From the NCBI GenBank assembly GCA_030432035.1, contig JAUIHO010000034.1, positions 1 to 32,112 on the forward strand: DNA of 32,112 nucleotides. Reading direction: 5' to 3'. Positions 24,380 through 32,112 of this stretch are shown one piece after another. The stretch is from Phycisphaerae bacterium (GTDB lineage Bacteria; Planctomycetota; Phycisphaerae; UBA1845; UTPLA1). The notes beneath the pieces are model-generated. The model ran no database searches. It saw only the letters and a list, made by a program, of their open reading frames with translations, and was not told the origin of the DNA. The position numbers and the translations under genes were made by a program. Numbering within the stretch: position 1 is the stretch's first letter; every line of letters starts with the position of its first letter.

Positions 24380-26089
24380 TCAAAACTCTTGCGCGCGAAA
24401 TCTGCGAACGCCTACCATAATCGCCGCCGTGCCGGCGCCGACGCCGCTTAAGAAACCCAAGCTGCTCAGGCCGATGATCTTGGCCGTTAGTTCCGCGCCG
24501 TCGCTCTCAGCCTGTTGGGAATAGAAGCAAACGGCCCCAAAGAACACGCCATTGAGCGCGACCAGTGCGACGGACGCGATGAGATTGAGTGTGCCGCCCA
24601 AGCCCGACGAGATGCGGTTGGCATTCGGTTCCTTATAATTCGGAAACCGTGCGCCCAATCCGATCGCGAGCCCGCACAACCCGAAGCATGACGCGAGCGT
24701 CAACAACAGTTGTATCCAACCCAAACTGCCGTGTGCTTCGACGGCGTTGATCGACAAGATCGTAACCGGCAGTGCCGCGCATGCCGTGACGGTTAACGCA
24801 TAAAAAAACTTGCCCCAGACGACTTCGCGGCGACTTATGGGCCACAGGCCAACGAGCCAAATCTGTTTGCCTTCCAACGAAATCATCGGAAAGACGAAGC
24901 GGCTCGTAAACGTCGACAGGATCAACGTAATCGCGATGAAATTCATGAAGCAGAGTACCTTTTGGAACCCGCCTTCAAAACCATATGGATGCGTGCGCGG
25001 CAGATAGAACAGATATAGCGCGAGCAAGCCGAAGAGAATCGCTAACTGCGTCCACTGCAACGGGTCGCGCAGGAAGTGGCGCACGTCTTTGAGAATCACG
25101 CCGCGTAGGCGTTGGGGCAGATAGAAAAACATCACGCGCGTCAGCGCCGCCGAGGCCCACCCGCTGTAGCGTCGCGTTTGCGTGGCTGCCGACTGTGCCG
25201 AACCGAACGCGCGGGCGAACTTCGAGCCGACGAACACCGTGGACCACCAACTAAGGAAAACGCCCGTCGAAACGGTCACGGCCAAATAGAAAGCTGCCTC
25301 AAGCGGGTTGTCTTGAATCGAGAATTGAATCGCTTTCGATACCCAAGCCGACGGCAACAGCGCCGACTTGATATACGCCAATTCACCCAACACGCGGCGG
25401 ACAAATTCCTGCGATAACCCGTTTTGGCTCGTAGTCATCCACGCGCGCAACCACCAATAAATCCCCAACAGCACGATGCCGGACGTGACGATCACGAGCG
25501 TGCGCTTCGCCAAGTGCGGAAGGAACCGCGCGACGGCCAAGGCCATGACCAAACCGATTGCGCCGGGGATCGGAATAAACCCAAGAAATGCAACGGCAAA
25601 GGTGAGATAAAAATGCCACGGCAGTCCCTGTACCTTCCCGATAGCGAGCATCAACGGAATGCCCAACAGCAGCAGCGACCAACTCGAGAAAAACAGCGAT
25701 TCGAGATAGACAATGCTAACGATATTGCGCGGACTGTTCGGTGTCGTGAGCAGAAACGTTGGTTCCTCGCGCGCGAACAAACCGCCATACACCAAGACTG
25801 CCGTCGAGATGGCCAGAAGCAACGTCATCGAGAAAAAGAAAATATGAAACACATAAGGCAGTGCGATGATCGCTTCTTTTTCAAAGCGACGAATAAACAT
25901 CAGCACGTAATCAAACACCATGAACAGCCCGAGCCAGATGACGGCTAAAAACGCCAACACCATCAGCAATTGCAGCGGTGTTTGGTCGGTCAGTTGCCGC
26001 AGGCGATTGCGCAGAATGGACAGCTTCAGCCTCAGCAGGATGCGGAAGCTAGGTGACTGGCCGGGTTGGATCAGCGGCATGTCGCTCAT
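24380..26089 (-). CDS. ABC transporter permease (exporter type)
   Basis: This 569-residue membrane protein has about 12 hydrophobic segments, starting with LMVLAFLAVIWLGLFMVF and ending at IIGLSSLGFLSGVGAGTAAIM. The middle has FYLPQRLRGVILKDVRHFLRD, the basic 'KD.R...RDP' segment seen in permeases of the ABC-2-related 'putative ABC exporter' group. No solute-binding partner is present, so export or membrane remodelling is likelier than uptake. Its ATG overlaps the ATPase stop by four bases, which makes the two a coupled pair. The substrate is unknown. Confidence 0.82.
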   Translation of the reverse strand: MSDMPLIQPGQSPSFRILLRLKLSILRNRLRQLTDQTPLQLLMVLAFLAVIWLGLFMVFDYVLMFIRRFEKEAIIALPYVFHIFFFSMTLLLAISTAVLVYGGLFAREEPTFLLTTPNSPRNIVSIVYLESLFFSSWSLLLLGIPLMLAIGKVQGLPWHFYLTFAVAFLGFIPIPGAIGLVMALAVARFLPHLAKRTLVIVTSGIVLLGIYWWLRAWMTTSQNGLSQEFVRRVLGELAYIKSALLPSAWVSKAIQFSIQDNPLEAAFYLAVTVSTGVFLSWWSTVFVGSKFARAFGSAQSAATQTRRYSGWASAALTRVMFFYLPQRLRGVILKDVRHFLRDPLQWTQLAILFGLLALYLFYLPRTHPYGFEGGFQKVLCFMNFIAITLILSTFTSRFVFPMISLEGKQIWLVGLWPISRREVVWGKFFYALTVTACAALPVTILSINAVEAHGSLGWIQLLLTLASCFGLCGLAIGLGARFPNYKEPNANRISSGLGGTLNLIASVALVALNGVFFGAVCFYSQQAESDGAELTAKIIGLSSLGFLSGVGAGTAAIMVGVRRFRAQEF

Positions 26090-26910
26090 GCGGGTGGGGC
26101 GTCGGGTACGGTTTCAATCGGGCTGTTTTCGACCGTCGGGCGTGGGGCGAGTTCTGTGATGTGGGCCTCTTCCATTTCGGGCGGACCATCGGGATTGGTA
26201 AGGTCGAGGAAGATGTCTTCGAGCCGATGTTCGCGCGCGGCCTTGGCTTTCAGTTCATCCAGCGTGCCGCACGCCACGATGCGCCCCTGATTGATGATGG
26301 CGATGCGGTCGGCAATGGCTTCAGCCACGTCAAGCGTGTGCGTCGACATAAAAACCGACCGCCCAGCGTCGGCCCATTCACGAAAGATATCTTTAACGCG
26401 CCGCGCCGTGCGCGGATCGAGGCCGACCATCGGTTCGTCAACGACGAGCACGTCAGGCTCGTGTAACAACGCCGCCGCCAGCACCACGCGCTGCTTCATG
26501 CCGTGCGAATAACCTTCGGCGAGTTGGTCGGCGTATTTGGTAACGGCGAGCTGTTCCATGTGATGTTCGATGCGCCGCTTCAGTGCGTCTTTTTCGATGC
26601 CATACATCTCGCCCACGAATCGCATGAATTCGCGCGCCGTGAGTTTGCCATATAAGAAGGGTTGATCCGGCACATACGCCAAATGGCCCTTGGCCGTTTG
26701 GTTGTCGGTTGACATTTGCTGACCGCAAACCGTGACCGTGCCTGAGTCGGGCTGAATCAGCCCCGTGATCATTTTGATCGTTGTGGTCTTGCCCGCACCA
26801 TTGGGGCCAAGAAACGCGAACACTTCACCTTTTTTAACTTCCAACGAAACGCCATCGACCGCACGCAAACGTCCGTAGCATTTTGAAACGTTGTCGACTT
26901 GTACGGCCAT
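26086..26910 (-). CDS. ABC transporter ATP-binding protein
   Basis: This 274-residue ATPase energises the neighbouring permease. Walker A is GPNGAGKT (35-42), the Q-loop region is around GLIQPDSG, the signature is YSHGMKQR (134-141, in place of LSGGQ) and Walker B is VLVVDEP (154-160). STHTLDVAEA carries the switch histidine. The YSHGMKQR signature and C-terminal IFLDLT are typical of ABC-2-type exporters of the CcmA/YhaQ-like group. It has a 35-residue Pro/Glu-rich tail. It lies nine bases downstream of the 304-residue gene and overlaps the permease by four bases. Confidence 0.93.
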   Translation of the reverse strand: MAVQVDNVSKCYGRLRAVDGVSLEVKKGEVFAFLGPNGAGKTTTIKMITGLIQPDSGTVTVCGQQMSTDNQTAKGHLAYVPDQPFLYGKLTAREFMRFVGEMYGIEKDALKRRIEHHMEQLAVTKYADQLAEGYSHGMKQRVVLAAALLHEPDVLVVDEPMVGLDPRTARRVKDIFREWADAGRSVFMSTHTLDVAEAIADRIAIINQGRIVACGTLDELKAKAAREHRLEDIFLDLTNPDGPPEMEEAHITELAPRPTVENSPIETVPDAPPA

Positions 26911-26919
26911 GAGCGTGAA

Positions 26920-27834
26920 CTATTCCTTGGTAGGTTGCGGCGAAACGTTATCGATTTGCGAATTGATAAGCGATCGGACGGTGTTTAGGGCGCTATCGAC
27001 GGCGCTCGTATCGGTCGGCGCATCGTTCTCATCGGCATAGGGGCGTGGGTTACCACTGCGCCGCGCGCGATCGTCGTATGGTTCGTCAATCATCGTCCAT
27101 CGACCTAATAGTGGGATGGTGACTTCCTGTCGGATGATATGGCCATCGTCATCGGCCCAGGCCACCGTCTGCTCAGTTTCGATGCGAAAGCACTCAACGT
27201 CTTCGCCGTGATGTTCGATGGTTTCGCGCGCCGTTACGCGCACCAACTGTACGCGAAAGCGCACCTCGCGCTCCGTCAATAGCGCAATCGGATCGAGCAA
27301 GCGCAAGCGCCACGTGTGCCCAACATCGAGACCGGACAGATGGGTGAACGGCCGCATGCCATCGGAGATAAACGACGACATGCGCGCATCGAGGGCCAAT
27401 TGCCGCTTGAATTGGCCGAACTCGGCCAAACAGGCGAACTCCTCGTTATAGCGCTCGCCGTGGACTTTGGCGATCATGCCGCCTGCATCCATGATGAACA
27501 GAAAATCGTCGAGGTCGTTTTCTTCGTTGTACGTTAACGTGGATTCGAGCCGCAACAGGCCTTGCACGGGCAGAATGTTGGACACGCGCTCCATATCGAT
27601 GAGCGTGCTACCGAAGACCGACTGTGCCTGAGCATTTCGAACGGTTCGCACCCAACTGGTACCAACGCGATCGCCGGCGGCGTTAAAAATGGCGACTTGA
27701 TGGTTGGCGCGGGGAATGCGATCCGCCGGGGGTTCTTGTGCGTACCAATAGGGAATCACATCGCGCGTGAGCAGCAAAGCCATCAGCACCAGCCATACGG
27801 CGGTTATGGTTAGCCCGGCAATGCGATTGTTCAT
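26920..27834 (-). CDS. Membrane-anchored extracytoplasmic protein of unknown function, first gene of the ABC operon
   Basis: The 304-residue protein has one N-terminal TM helix (LTITAVWLVLMALLL). The rest looks like an exported beta-rich domain: VAIFNAAGDRVGTSW, LRLESTLTYNEENDLDDFLF and FRVQLVRVTARETIEHHGED alternate in a way that recalls proteins which process or display lipids or sugars, but I recognise no family or catalytic motif. The C-terminus is hydrophilic. Placement nine bases before the ATPase suggests it works with the ABC exporter, perhaps as a periplasmic adaptor. Confidence 0.72.
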   Translation of the reverse strand: MNNRIAGLTITAVWLVLMALLLTRDVIPYWYAQEPPADRIPRANHQVAIFNAAGDRVGTSWVRTVRNAQAQSVFGSTLIDMERVSNILPVQGLLRLESTLTYNEENDLDDFLFIMDAGGMIAKVHGERYNEEFACLAEFGQFKRQLALDARMSSFISDGMRPFTHLSGLDVGHTWRLRLLDPIALLTEREVRFRVQLVRVTARETIEHHGEDVECFRIETEQTVAWADDDGHIIRQEVTIPLLGRWTMIDEPYDDRARRSGNPRPYADENDAPTDTSAVDSALNTVRSLINSQIDNVSPQPTKE

Positions 27835-28009
27835 GGATCGTGACCCTAGCGTTGCGACGGGCCACCCGTCGGCAGCGGGCGGGCGTCGGTCGGTGTGTGC
27901 ATTTGGATTCTATGTGTGTTATTAACGTAAGGTCAAACCACAGCTTACGCGAATCTGTGAGCTGCGCGGCCGCTTGACAATCGCACCCATGCAACGCGAG
28001 TATCTCGGC

Positions 28010-28723
28010 ATGTCAGGGAAGGCAACTAAATCCGAGCAGAAACCGCGCAGGCGTTGGCTGCGCATCTTGCTCATATCCATCGGCATCATTGCGTCAACCG
28101 TGTTGCTCGTGGTGTATCTGGCCTTTCGCACGCCGACTTGGTATGAACCGCAGCCGCCGCCGGTGACCGAAGCCGAGAAGCAAGATATTCGAAACTTGCT
28201 GACAGATGCCGAGCAGGCGTTTACGCATAGCTTGATCGCAGGCAAGCCGTTTACCTATCGCATTTACGACGAGTATCTGAACCAGTGGATCGCCATGCGC
28301 CATGAAATATATCCGCGCGTGGATGATGGGCTGCCCGTCGCGCTGAAAGATCCTTTCATTCGCTTTCTACCCGGCGAGATTCATTTGGGTGCACGCGGTC
28401 AGATGGCGGGCATCGGCGCTGTCGTATCGGCCGAGGTCACGGTCGCATACGAAGATGACGAGATCCTGCTGCAGCTAGGCGATATCTCGTGTGGATCGCT
28501 GCCGGCACCGACGATTCCGAAAAAGTGGCGCGAGCAAGCGCGCGTCGATTATGCGTTTGATGAAGCATGGCGCGGGAGCCCGACGATTCGCGGCGACATC
28601 GACTCGGGCGTGCGGATTGGTGCCGATGGCCGCTGGCAAAACGGCGGCACGCGTTATCGTGTGACGGATGTACGCGTGTTGGATGGTGTTCTCGAACTCG
28701 ACGTCACGCCGTTGCCGCGTTAA
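28010..28723 (+). CDS. Single-TM anchored protein of unknown function
   Basis: The 237-residue protein (start 28010) has a basic N-terminus (SEQKPRRRWLR), one TM helix (ILLISIGIIASTVLLVVYLAF) and an exported domain of about 190 residues. The domain has ARGQMAGIGAVVSAEVTVAYEDD and LGDISCGSLPAPTIPKK; the layout recalls proteins that contact membrane lipids, but no named family is recognised. ATG 27989 is an alternative start; neither has a strong SD. It is divergent from the ABC operon. Its stop shares the sequence TTAA with the stop of the convergent next gene. Confidence 0.65.
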   Translation: MSGKATKSEQKPRRRWLRILLISIGIIASTVLLVVYLAFRTPTWYEPQPPPVTEAEKQDIRNLLTDAEQAFTHSLIAGKPFTYRIYDEYLNQWIAMRHEIYPRVDDGLPVALKDPFIRFLPGEIHLGARGQMAGIGAVVSAEVTVAYEDDEILLQLGDISCGSLPAPTIPKKWREQARVDYAFDEAWRGSPTIRGDIDSGVRIGADGRWQNGGTRYRVTDVRVLDGVLELDVTPLPR

Positions 28724-29133
28724 TCGACGCGTCGTAGTCGATCGGTTTTAGCGCGATCACCGTCGCTCGGCTCGGATGAGATTACCCATTTGCCAGTCAG
28801 TCGCTCACCGTTGAATTGAACTTCCAAACCGGTCGCCTGTCGCAAGATCGCGCAAGTGCCCCAATCGTGCCGACGCACCTGCCCGCGATTATTTGAAATC
28901 GGCCCTTCGTAATCGAGATAGTCTCGTCGGTGATGTGGTAATGGTTCCAATGTGCAGTCGTTTGCGACTGTATCGGGCGCGACCATCACGCGCCACGTCT
29001 GCAGCCCGCCATCGGTTTCGATCATCAGATCGTAATGATCGGGCTCCGTCGGATGCCCCGTATGGTGCAGCACGACAAACCGGCGGGGGGCGGTCTCAAT
29101 TTGCTTGTCCGGGGCTTCGTCGGCCATTAGCAT
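28720..29133 (-). CDS. Stand-alone LigD 3'-phosphoesterase-like protein
   Basis: This 137-residue protein resembles the phosphoesterase (PE) domain at the N-terminus of bacterial LigD, which trims 3'-phosphate or ribonucleoside ends of DNA in end joining. FVVLHHTG, DHYDLMIE (His33, Asp35) and LQTWRV match the 'FV...H...HYD.RLE..G.L.SW' core; HHRRDYLDYEGPIS and GKWV match the later part. No polymerase or ligase domain is attached and no ku gene is nearby. Short versions of this kind are frequent in planctomycetes. The true role may be nucleic acid repair or RNA end processing. ATG 29127 is an equally possible start. Confidence 0.75.
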   Translation of the reverse strand: MLMADEAPDKQIETAPRRFVVLHHTGHPTEPDHYDLMIETDGGLQTWRVMVAPDTVANDCTLEPLPHHRRDYLDYEGPISNNRGQVRRHDWGTCAILRQATGLEVQFNGERLTGKWVISSEPSDGDRAKTDRLRRVD

Positions 29134-29193
29134 TTGCTATGGTAACCTTGGCTCGGTCGCTGGGCGATGCATATGCGCCCACAGGTATCAACG

Positions 29194-29910
29194 ATGAAAG
29201 ATCCCGACATGAGATTGCGAACGTCGCGAAACATATTGCTTTGGGCGCTCGCGTTAGTGCTCGGCCTAGGCCAGTTCGCCTGCGTTTCGGATAAGGCCGA
29301 GTTTAAGGACGCCCTTGCCGAAGGCAACGCCGAATACGACCGCGAGCACTATGCCGAAGCGCTGGGAATGTACGAATATGCCGAGGAGATCGACCCCGAG
29401 CGGCCCGAGCCGTCGTATCTCATCGGCAAGTGCTATCTAGCGATGGCCGATCGGCAATTCAGCGAAGACGACCTCCCCGGGGCGCTACGTTACTGCGACC
29501 GCGCGATTGCGACGTTTGAAAAAGCGTTGGCCGGCTTCCCGGGATACAGCCGCGCCGTGCAGGGGAAGGCCGATGCGTTGAAGCTGCGCGGCAAGCATCA
29601 GGCGGCGTACGACATCGCTCGATGGGTCGCGACACAATCGGCGTTTCAGTCGAAGAAGCTCATCGTGGAAGCGCGACAGTATTCGACGTCGGGCGATTTG
29701 GACAATGCCGAACTGTCGTTGATCAAGGCGGTCGCCGTCGCGCCGGATGAGGCCGCGCCACATGCCGAAATTGGTCGCTTTTACGTTCGCATCGGCAACC
29801 GCGAGAAAGCGATCGAGCATTTGCGCCGCGCGTATGCGATTAACCCCGGCGCGCCGGGCGTGTTCAAGGCACTGCTCGATCTTGGGGCCGCCCCGCGCTA
29901 TCCGAATTAG
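29194..29910 (+). CDS. TPR-repeat lipoprotein
   Basis: The 238-residue protein has an N-terminal hydrophobic segment (NILLWALALVLGLGQFAC) that ends in a possible lipobox cysteine. TPR helices follow: AEYDREHYAEALGMYEYAEE, LPGALRYCDRAIATFEKALA, LDNAELSLIKAVAVAPDEAA and REKAIEHLRRAYAINPGAPG. TPR proteins act as scaffolds for protein complexes; the partner here is unknown. The start is ATG 29194 or 29209, both before the basic-hydrophobic signal. It lies five bases upstream of the AMMECR1 gene and probably shares its transcript. Confidence 0.8.
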   Translation: MKDPDMRLRTSRNILLWALALVLGLGQFACVSDKAEFKDALAEGNAEYDREHYAEALGMYEYAEEIDPERPEPSYLIGKCYLAMADRQFSEDDLPGALRYCDRAIATFEKALAGFPGYSRAVQGKADALKLRGKHQAAYDIARWVATQSAFQSKKLIVEARQYSTSGDLDNAELSLIKAVAVAPDEAAPHAEIGRFYVRIGNREKAIEHLRRAYAINPGAPGVFKALLDLGAAPRYPN

Positions 29911-29914
29911 GGTC

Positions 29915-30469
29915 ATGCTAGGTTATCAAACCGAAGAAAACGCCGCCCGCATTCTTGCGTTGTCGCGCGACATCATCTCTACCGAACTGAACGGCGACTC
30001 GCCCACATTGCGATTTGCAGAGGAATTGCACGCCATCCCCCACAACGGATTATTCGTCACGCTGCGCAACGGTGAAGCGCTGCGTGGTTGCATCGGCACG
30101 TTTTCGGGCGAAAAGGGCTTTGTCGAAACGTTGACGGATATGTCAAAGGCAAGCCTGCGCGATCCGCGCTTTGTCGATATGCCGGTTTCGTCAAATGAAG
30201 TGCCACGGATTCGCATCGAAGTGTCGGTGCTTTCGCCGTTGGTCAAATTAAGCGATCCGCTCGATTTCGAATTCGGTCGCGAAGGCGTTCTTCTGGAGCG
30301 CGACGGTCATCGCGGATGCTTTTTGCCGGATGTAGGGCAGGATTTGGGTTGGGATCAGCAGATGTTTCTTTCAACGCTGTGCGCGCAGAAGGCCGACTTG
30401 GGGCCCGATGCGTGGCGCGAACCCGAGACCGAGTTGTATAAGTTTAGTGTTTGGAAGATTTGCGAATGA
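29915..30469 (+). CDS. AMMECR1-domain protein (AmrA/AmmeMemoRadiSam protein A-like)
   Basis: This 184-residue protein is an AMMECR1-domain protein. The invariant LRGCIGT motif is at residues 56-62 (NGLFVTLRNGEALRGCIGTF), and RIRIEVSVLSPLVKL, RGCFLPDVGQDLGWD and FKFSVWK-like segments (here YKFSVWKIC) complete the fold. In many bacteria and archaea this domain (protein A) is found with a Memo-like protein and a radical SAM enzyme, suspected to act in nucleoside or protein modification. Neither partner is visible in the window. ATG 29915 follows the TPR gene's stop by four bases and has TAGGGT upstream. Confidence 0.9.
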   Translation: MLGYQTEENAARILALSRDIISTELNGDSPTLRFAEELHAIPHNGLFVTLRNGEALRGCIGTFSGEKGFVETLTDMSKASLRDPRFVDMPVSSNEVPRIRIEVSVLSPLVKLSDPLDFEFGREGVLLERDGHRGCFLPDVGQDLGWDQQMFLSTLCAQKADLGPDAWREPETELYKFSVWKICE

Positions 30470-30504
30470 GGCGATTCGCTATGGCGTTGGAGTGCATTCG
30501 CCTA

Positions 30505-31449
30505 TCAACCACCCACCGTCTTACCAATAAAGTGCGATATCACTGGCAGCACACTGGCCATTTCCGCCGAGCGCGGTAGCGCAACGAACCCATGTTCGGC
30601 CATTGGCACGCGAATCAGGTTGTGTTCGACACCGAGTTTCTGGCATGCGTCGTCAAGCATGACCGCTTGTTCGTATGGCACGACCGAATCGAGTTCGCCG
30701 TGAATGGTGATGATGGGCGGTGCGGATTTGGATAGGTGCGCGACGGGGGAGGCAGCTTTCCAACGCTCGGGTTCCTCTGGAAGTTTGCAATCCATCAAAC
30801 CGCGTAATAGCGATTGCAAAATGAACGCCGTCGGGTCTTCGGTGTACATCGGGCGTAGGTCGGTCGGGCCGTAAATGTTGATGATGCCCGCGATCGGCGG
30901 CTGCGTGGGCACGGGCTTCGCGCGCCCCATCAGTTCACGATCGCTACATAAACCGAGCAATAGCGCGAGATGGCCACCGGCGGAATCACCGCCGACGAGC
31001 AGGCGCTTCGTATCGATCTGGTACTGCTCGGCTTGATCGCACAGATAATCGTAAGCGGCCGTTACATCGTGCAATTGATCGGGGAAGTGGTGGTCATTAA
31101 CCGTCAATCGGTAGTCGGTGGTTGCGGAGACCAAGCCCAACGACGCGGTGTAGCGCGCCAAATAGTTTAAATTATGCCGCGCGCCGCCAGCCCAGCCGCC
31201 GCCGTGAATCCATAGGATGGCCGGGCGTTCGCCCTTGGCATCAACCGGCTCGGCGATATTCATGTAGACAGGCGTACCATCGCGTTCGACAAACGCGATG
31301 TCGCGATGCATGCGTACGTCATACACGCCCAGCGGCTCCCGATTGCAACCCGTTGCTCCGACGACGAGCAGACTCAATGTGGTAGGGATGAATAAACATA
31401 TTTGCTTCACCGGGTGGGGGGACGACCGACCGTAGGATTTGCCGTTCAT
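30505..31449 (-). CDS. Alpha/beta-hydrolase lipoprotein (HSL/BD-FAE type esterase)
   Basis: The 314-residue protein has a signal peptide that ends in GATGC (probable lipidation at Cys35). The serine hydrolase fold shows the oxyanion motif HGGGW (82-86), nucleophile Ser156 in GGDSAGG, Asp254 in HGELDSVVP and His286 in EHGFV. This is the hormone-sensitive-lipase/BD-FAE group that cuts carboxylic esters such as acetylated sugars; the substrate is not determined by sequence. It is convergent with the AMMECR1 gene, with no clear terminator in the 35-base gap. Confidence 0.87.
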   Translation of the reverse strand: MNGKSYGRSSPHPVKQICLFIPTTLSLLVVGATGCNREPLGVYDVRMHRDIAFVERDGTPVYMNIAEPVDAKGERPAILWIHGGGWAGGARHNLNYLARYTASLGLVSATTDYRLTVNDHHFPDQLHDVTAAYDYLCDQAEQYQIDTKRLLVGGDSAGGHLALLLGLCSDRELMGRAKPVPTQPPIAGIINIYGPTDLRPMYTEDPTAFILQSLLRGLMDCKLPEEPERWKAASPVAHLSKSAPPIITIHGELDSVVPYEQAVMLDDACQKLGVEHNLIRVPMAEHGFVALPRSAEMASVLPVISHFIGKTVGG

Positions 31450-31660
31450 GTGTAAGCGTGTCCTGCATCACGATGAGTGAGGGCCAAATGACTTCGCATG
31501 TTAAAACGAAAACATCTGCGTGTGCGAGCAGTTTACACGACAACCAAAAAGCACAAGTAACCAAATTCGATCAATTGAATTTAAGAGGACTTGGACATTC
31601 TGATGGATGGAGAATTGGCGGCGTGGGGTATGCGAGTGAACGTAATCCTTTTCAGGAAGC
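31450..31660. other. Intergenic region before the alpha/beta-hydrolase gene
   Basis: The 211 bases separate two minus-strand genes. They are AT-richer than their surroundings, consistent with a promoter for the hydrolase gene, but no strong -35/-10 pair was found. A plus-strand open frame crosses it but has no family resemblance. Confidence 0.5.
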
Positions 31661-32112
31661 TCACGCGAACGTTGAGTCCATCACCGTCGGCTTACGAACG
31701 GCCCGCCCCAACATCGCATTGATAAACACGCGCCAAGGGTTCGGTTGCCAAGGCCACAGGGCCGCTGCAAAACCAAGATCGTAAATCGCCGCTGCCAGAT
31801 CGCCGTTCTCAAGGTAGTGCATGCCGCTGCGTTCGTGGATACGCGACATCGCCCGCAATCTCATTCCGAGGCTTGCATTCAATTCGCCGAACAGTCCGCG
31901 ATAGTCGCGATGTAACTCGAGCATATGGCGGCGATGCGTTTCCGGATTGCGAAAATGGGCGGGTCCGGGCTGCTGGCAAATCAAAGCTTCTTCGACGACG
32001 TGAATATCGCAATGCCGCAGAATCTCAATTGCAATGCGACGGTCTTCGCTGCATTTGCCCGCTGCGAAACCGCCAACGCGCTCGAATAGGTCGCGCCGAA
32101 TCAACAGCGACG
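31661..32112 (-). CDS. Glycosyltransferase family 2-like protein, C-terminal part, 5' end outside the window
   Basis: The frame is open to the window edge, so only the C-terminal 150 residues are seen. LLIRRDLFERVGGFAAGKCSED has the 'R..F..VGGFD......ED' segment of GT-A family 2 glycosyltransferases, where the ED pair helps bind the acceptor. Here the Glu-Asp is in CSEDRRIAIEI. The remainder is helical with a TPR-like stretch (AAIYDLGFAAALWPWQPNPW). Transfer of a sugar to a cell-surface glycan or lipid is likely; no donor or acceptor can be named. Confidence 0.72.
   Translation of the reverse strand, partial: SLLIRRDLFERVGGFAAGKCSEDRRIAIEILRHCDIHVVEEALICQQPGPAHFRNPETHRRHMLELHRDYRGLFGELNASLGMRLRAMSRIHERSGMHYLENGDLAAAIYDLGFAAALWPWQPNPWRVFINAMLGRAVRKPTVMDSTFA

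Noticed and set aside
31458..31784. A 108-codon plus-strand frame across the gap and the end of the glycosyltransferase gene
   Set aside because: Low-complexity product, no convincing SD, and half of it is antisense to the glycosyltransferase.

Overview
The window looks like chromosomal DNA of a Planctomycetota bacterium, probably of the Phycisphaerae type. This is inferred from protein style, not from a marker gene. The main clues are an extracellular multicopper oxidase that carries a DNRLRE-type domain, three six-cysteine 'GACC...GTFQG' repeats and a C-terminal dockerin-like Ca-binding segment, together with a stand-alone LigD-phosphoesterase-like protein and several small lipoproteins. 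I see no rRNA, tRNA, CRISPR array, insertion sequence, integrase or phage gene.

Layout. (1) 1-7135, plus strand: the 3' end of a siroheme-dependent sulfite reductase, then hemA, cbiX, hemC, a cobA-hemD fusion, hemB and hemL. Every stop overlaps the next start, so this reads as one translationally coupled operon that makes uroporphyrinogen III from glutamyl-tRNA and sends it towards siroheme for the sulfite reductase. No precorrin-2 dehydrogenase and no haem-branch gene is visible. (2) 7255-9744: ATP-dependent PEP carboxykinase (minus) and a small conserved protein of unknown function (plus). (3) 9765-12470, minus: the secreted CotA-like multicopper oxidase. (4) 12778-20475, minus: a cbb3-type cytochrome oxidase locus. 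In transcription order it holds a 4-TM protein, a dihaem cytochrome c lipoprotein, ccoN (broken by one extra base), ccoO, a CcoS-like 2-TM protein, a 56-residue one-helix protein, the copper ATPase ccoI and a TauE/DsbD-like membrane protein. A DUF4405-like membrane protein diverges from it at 20827. (5) 21359-24323: a secreted endonuclease/exonuclease/phosphatase protein, an L,D-transpeptidase lipoprotein and a HupE-like membrane protein. (6) 24380-27834, minus: ABC permease, ABC ATPase and a membrane-anchored protein of unknown function. (7) 28010-32112: an anchored unknown protein, a LigD-PE-like protein, a TPR lipoprotein followed by an AMMECR1 protein, an alpha/beta-hydrolase lipoprotein, and the 3' end of a glycosyltransferase.

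The most unusual part is the cbb3 locus. No ordinary CcoP is present. Its cytochrome part appears to be a separate lipoprotein, and a tiny one-helix protein could be its membrane anchor. This is a hypothesis from gene order and sequence style. Other points of note are the short glutamyl-tRNA reductase with an altered active-site motif, palindromic repeats read through as the C-terminal tail of CcoI, and paired palindromes in front of the cbb3 operon.
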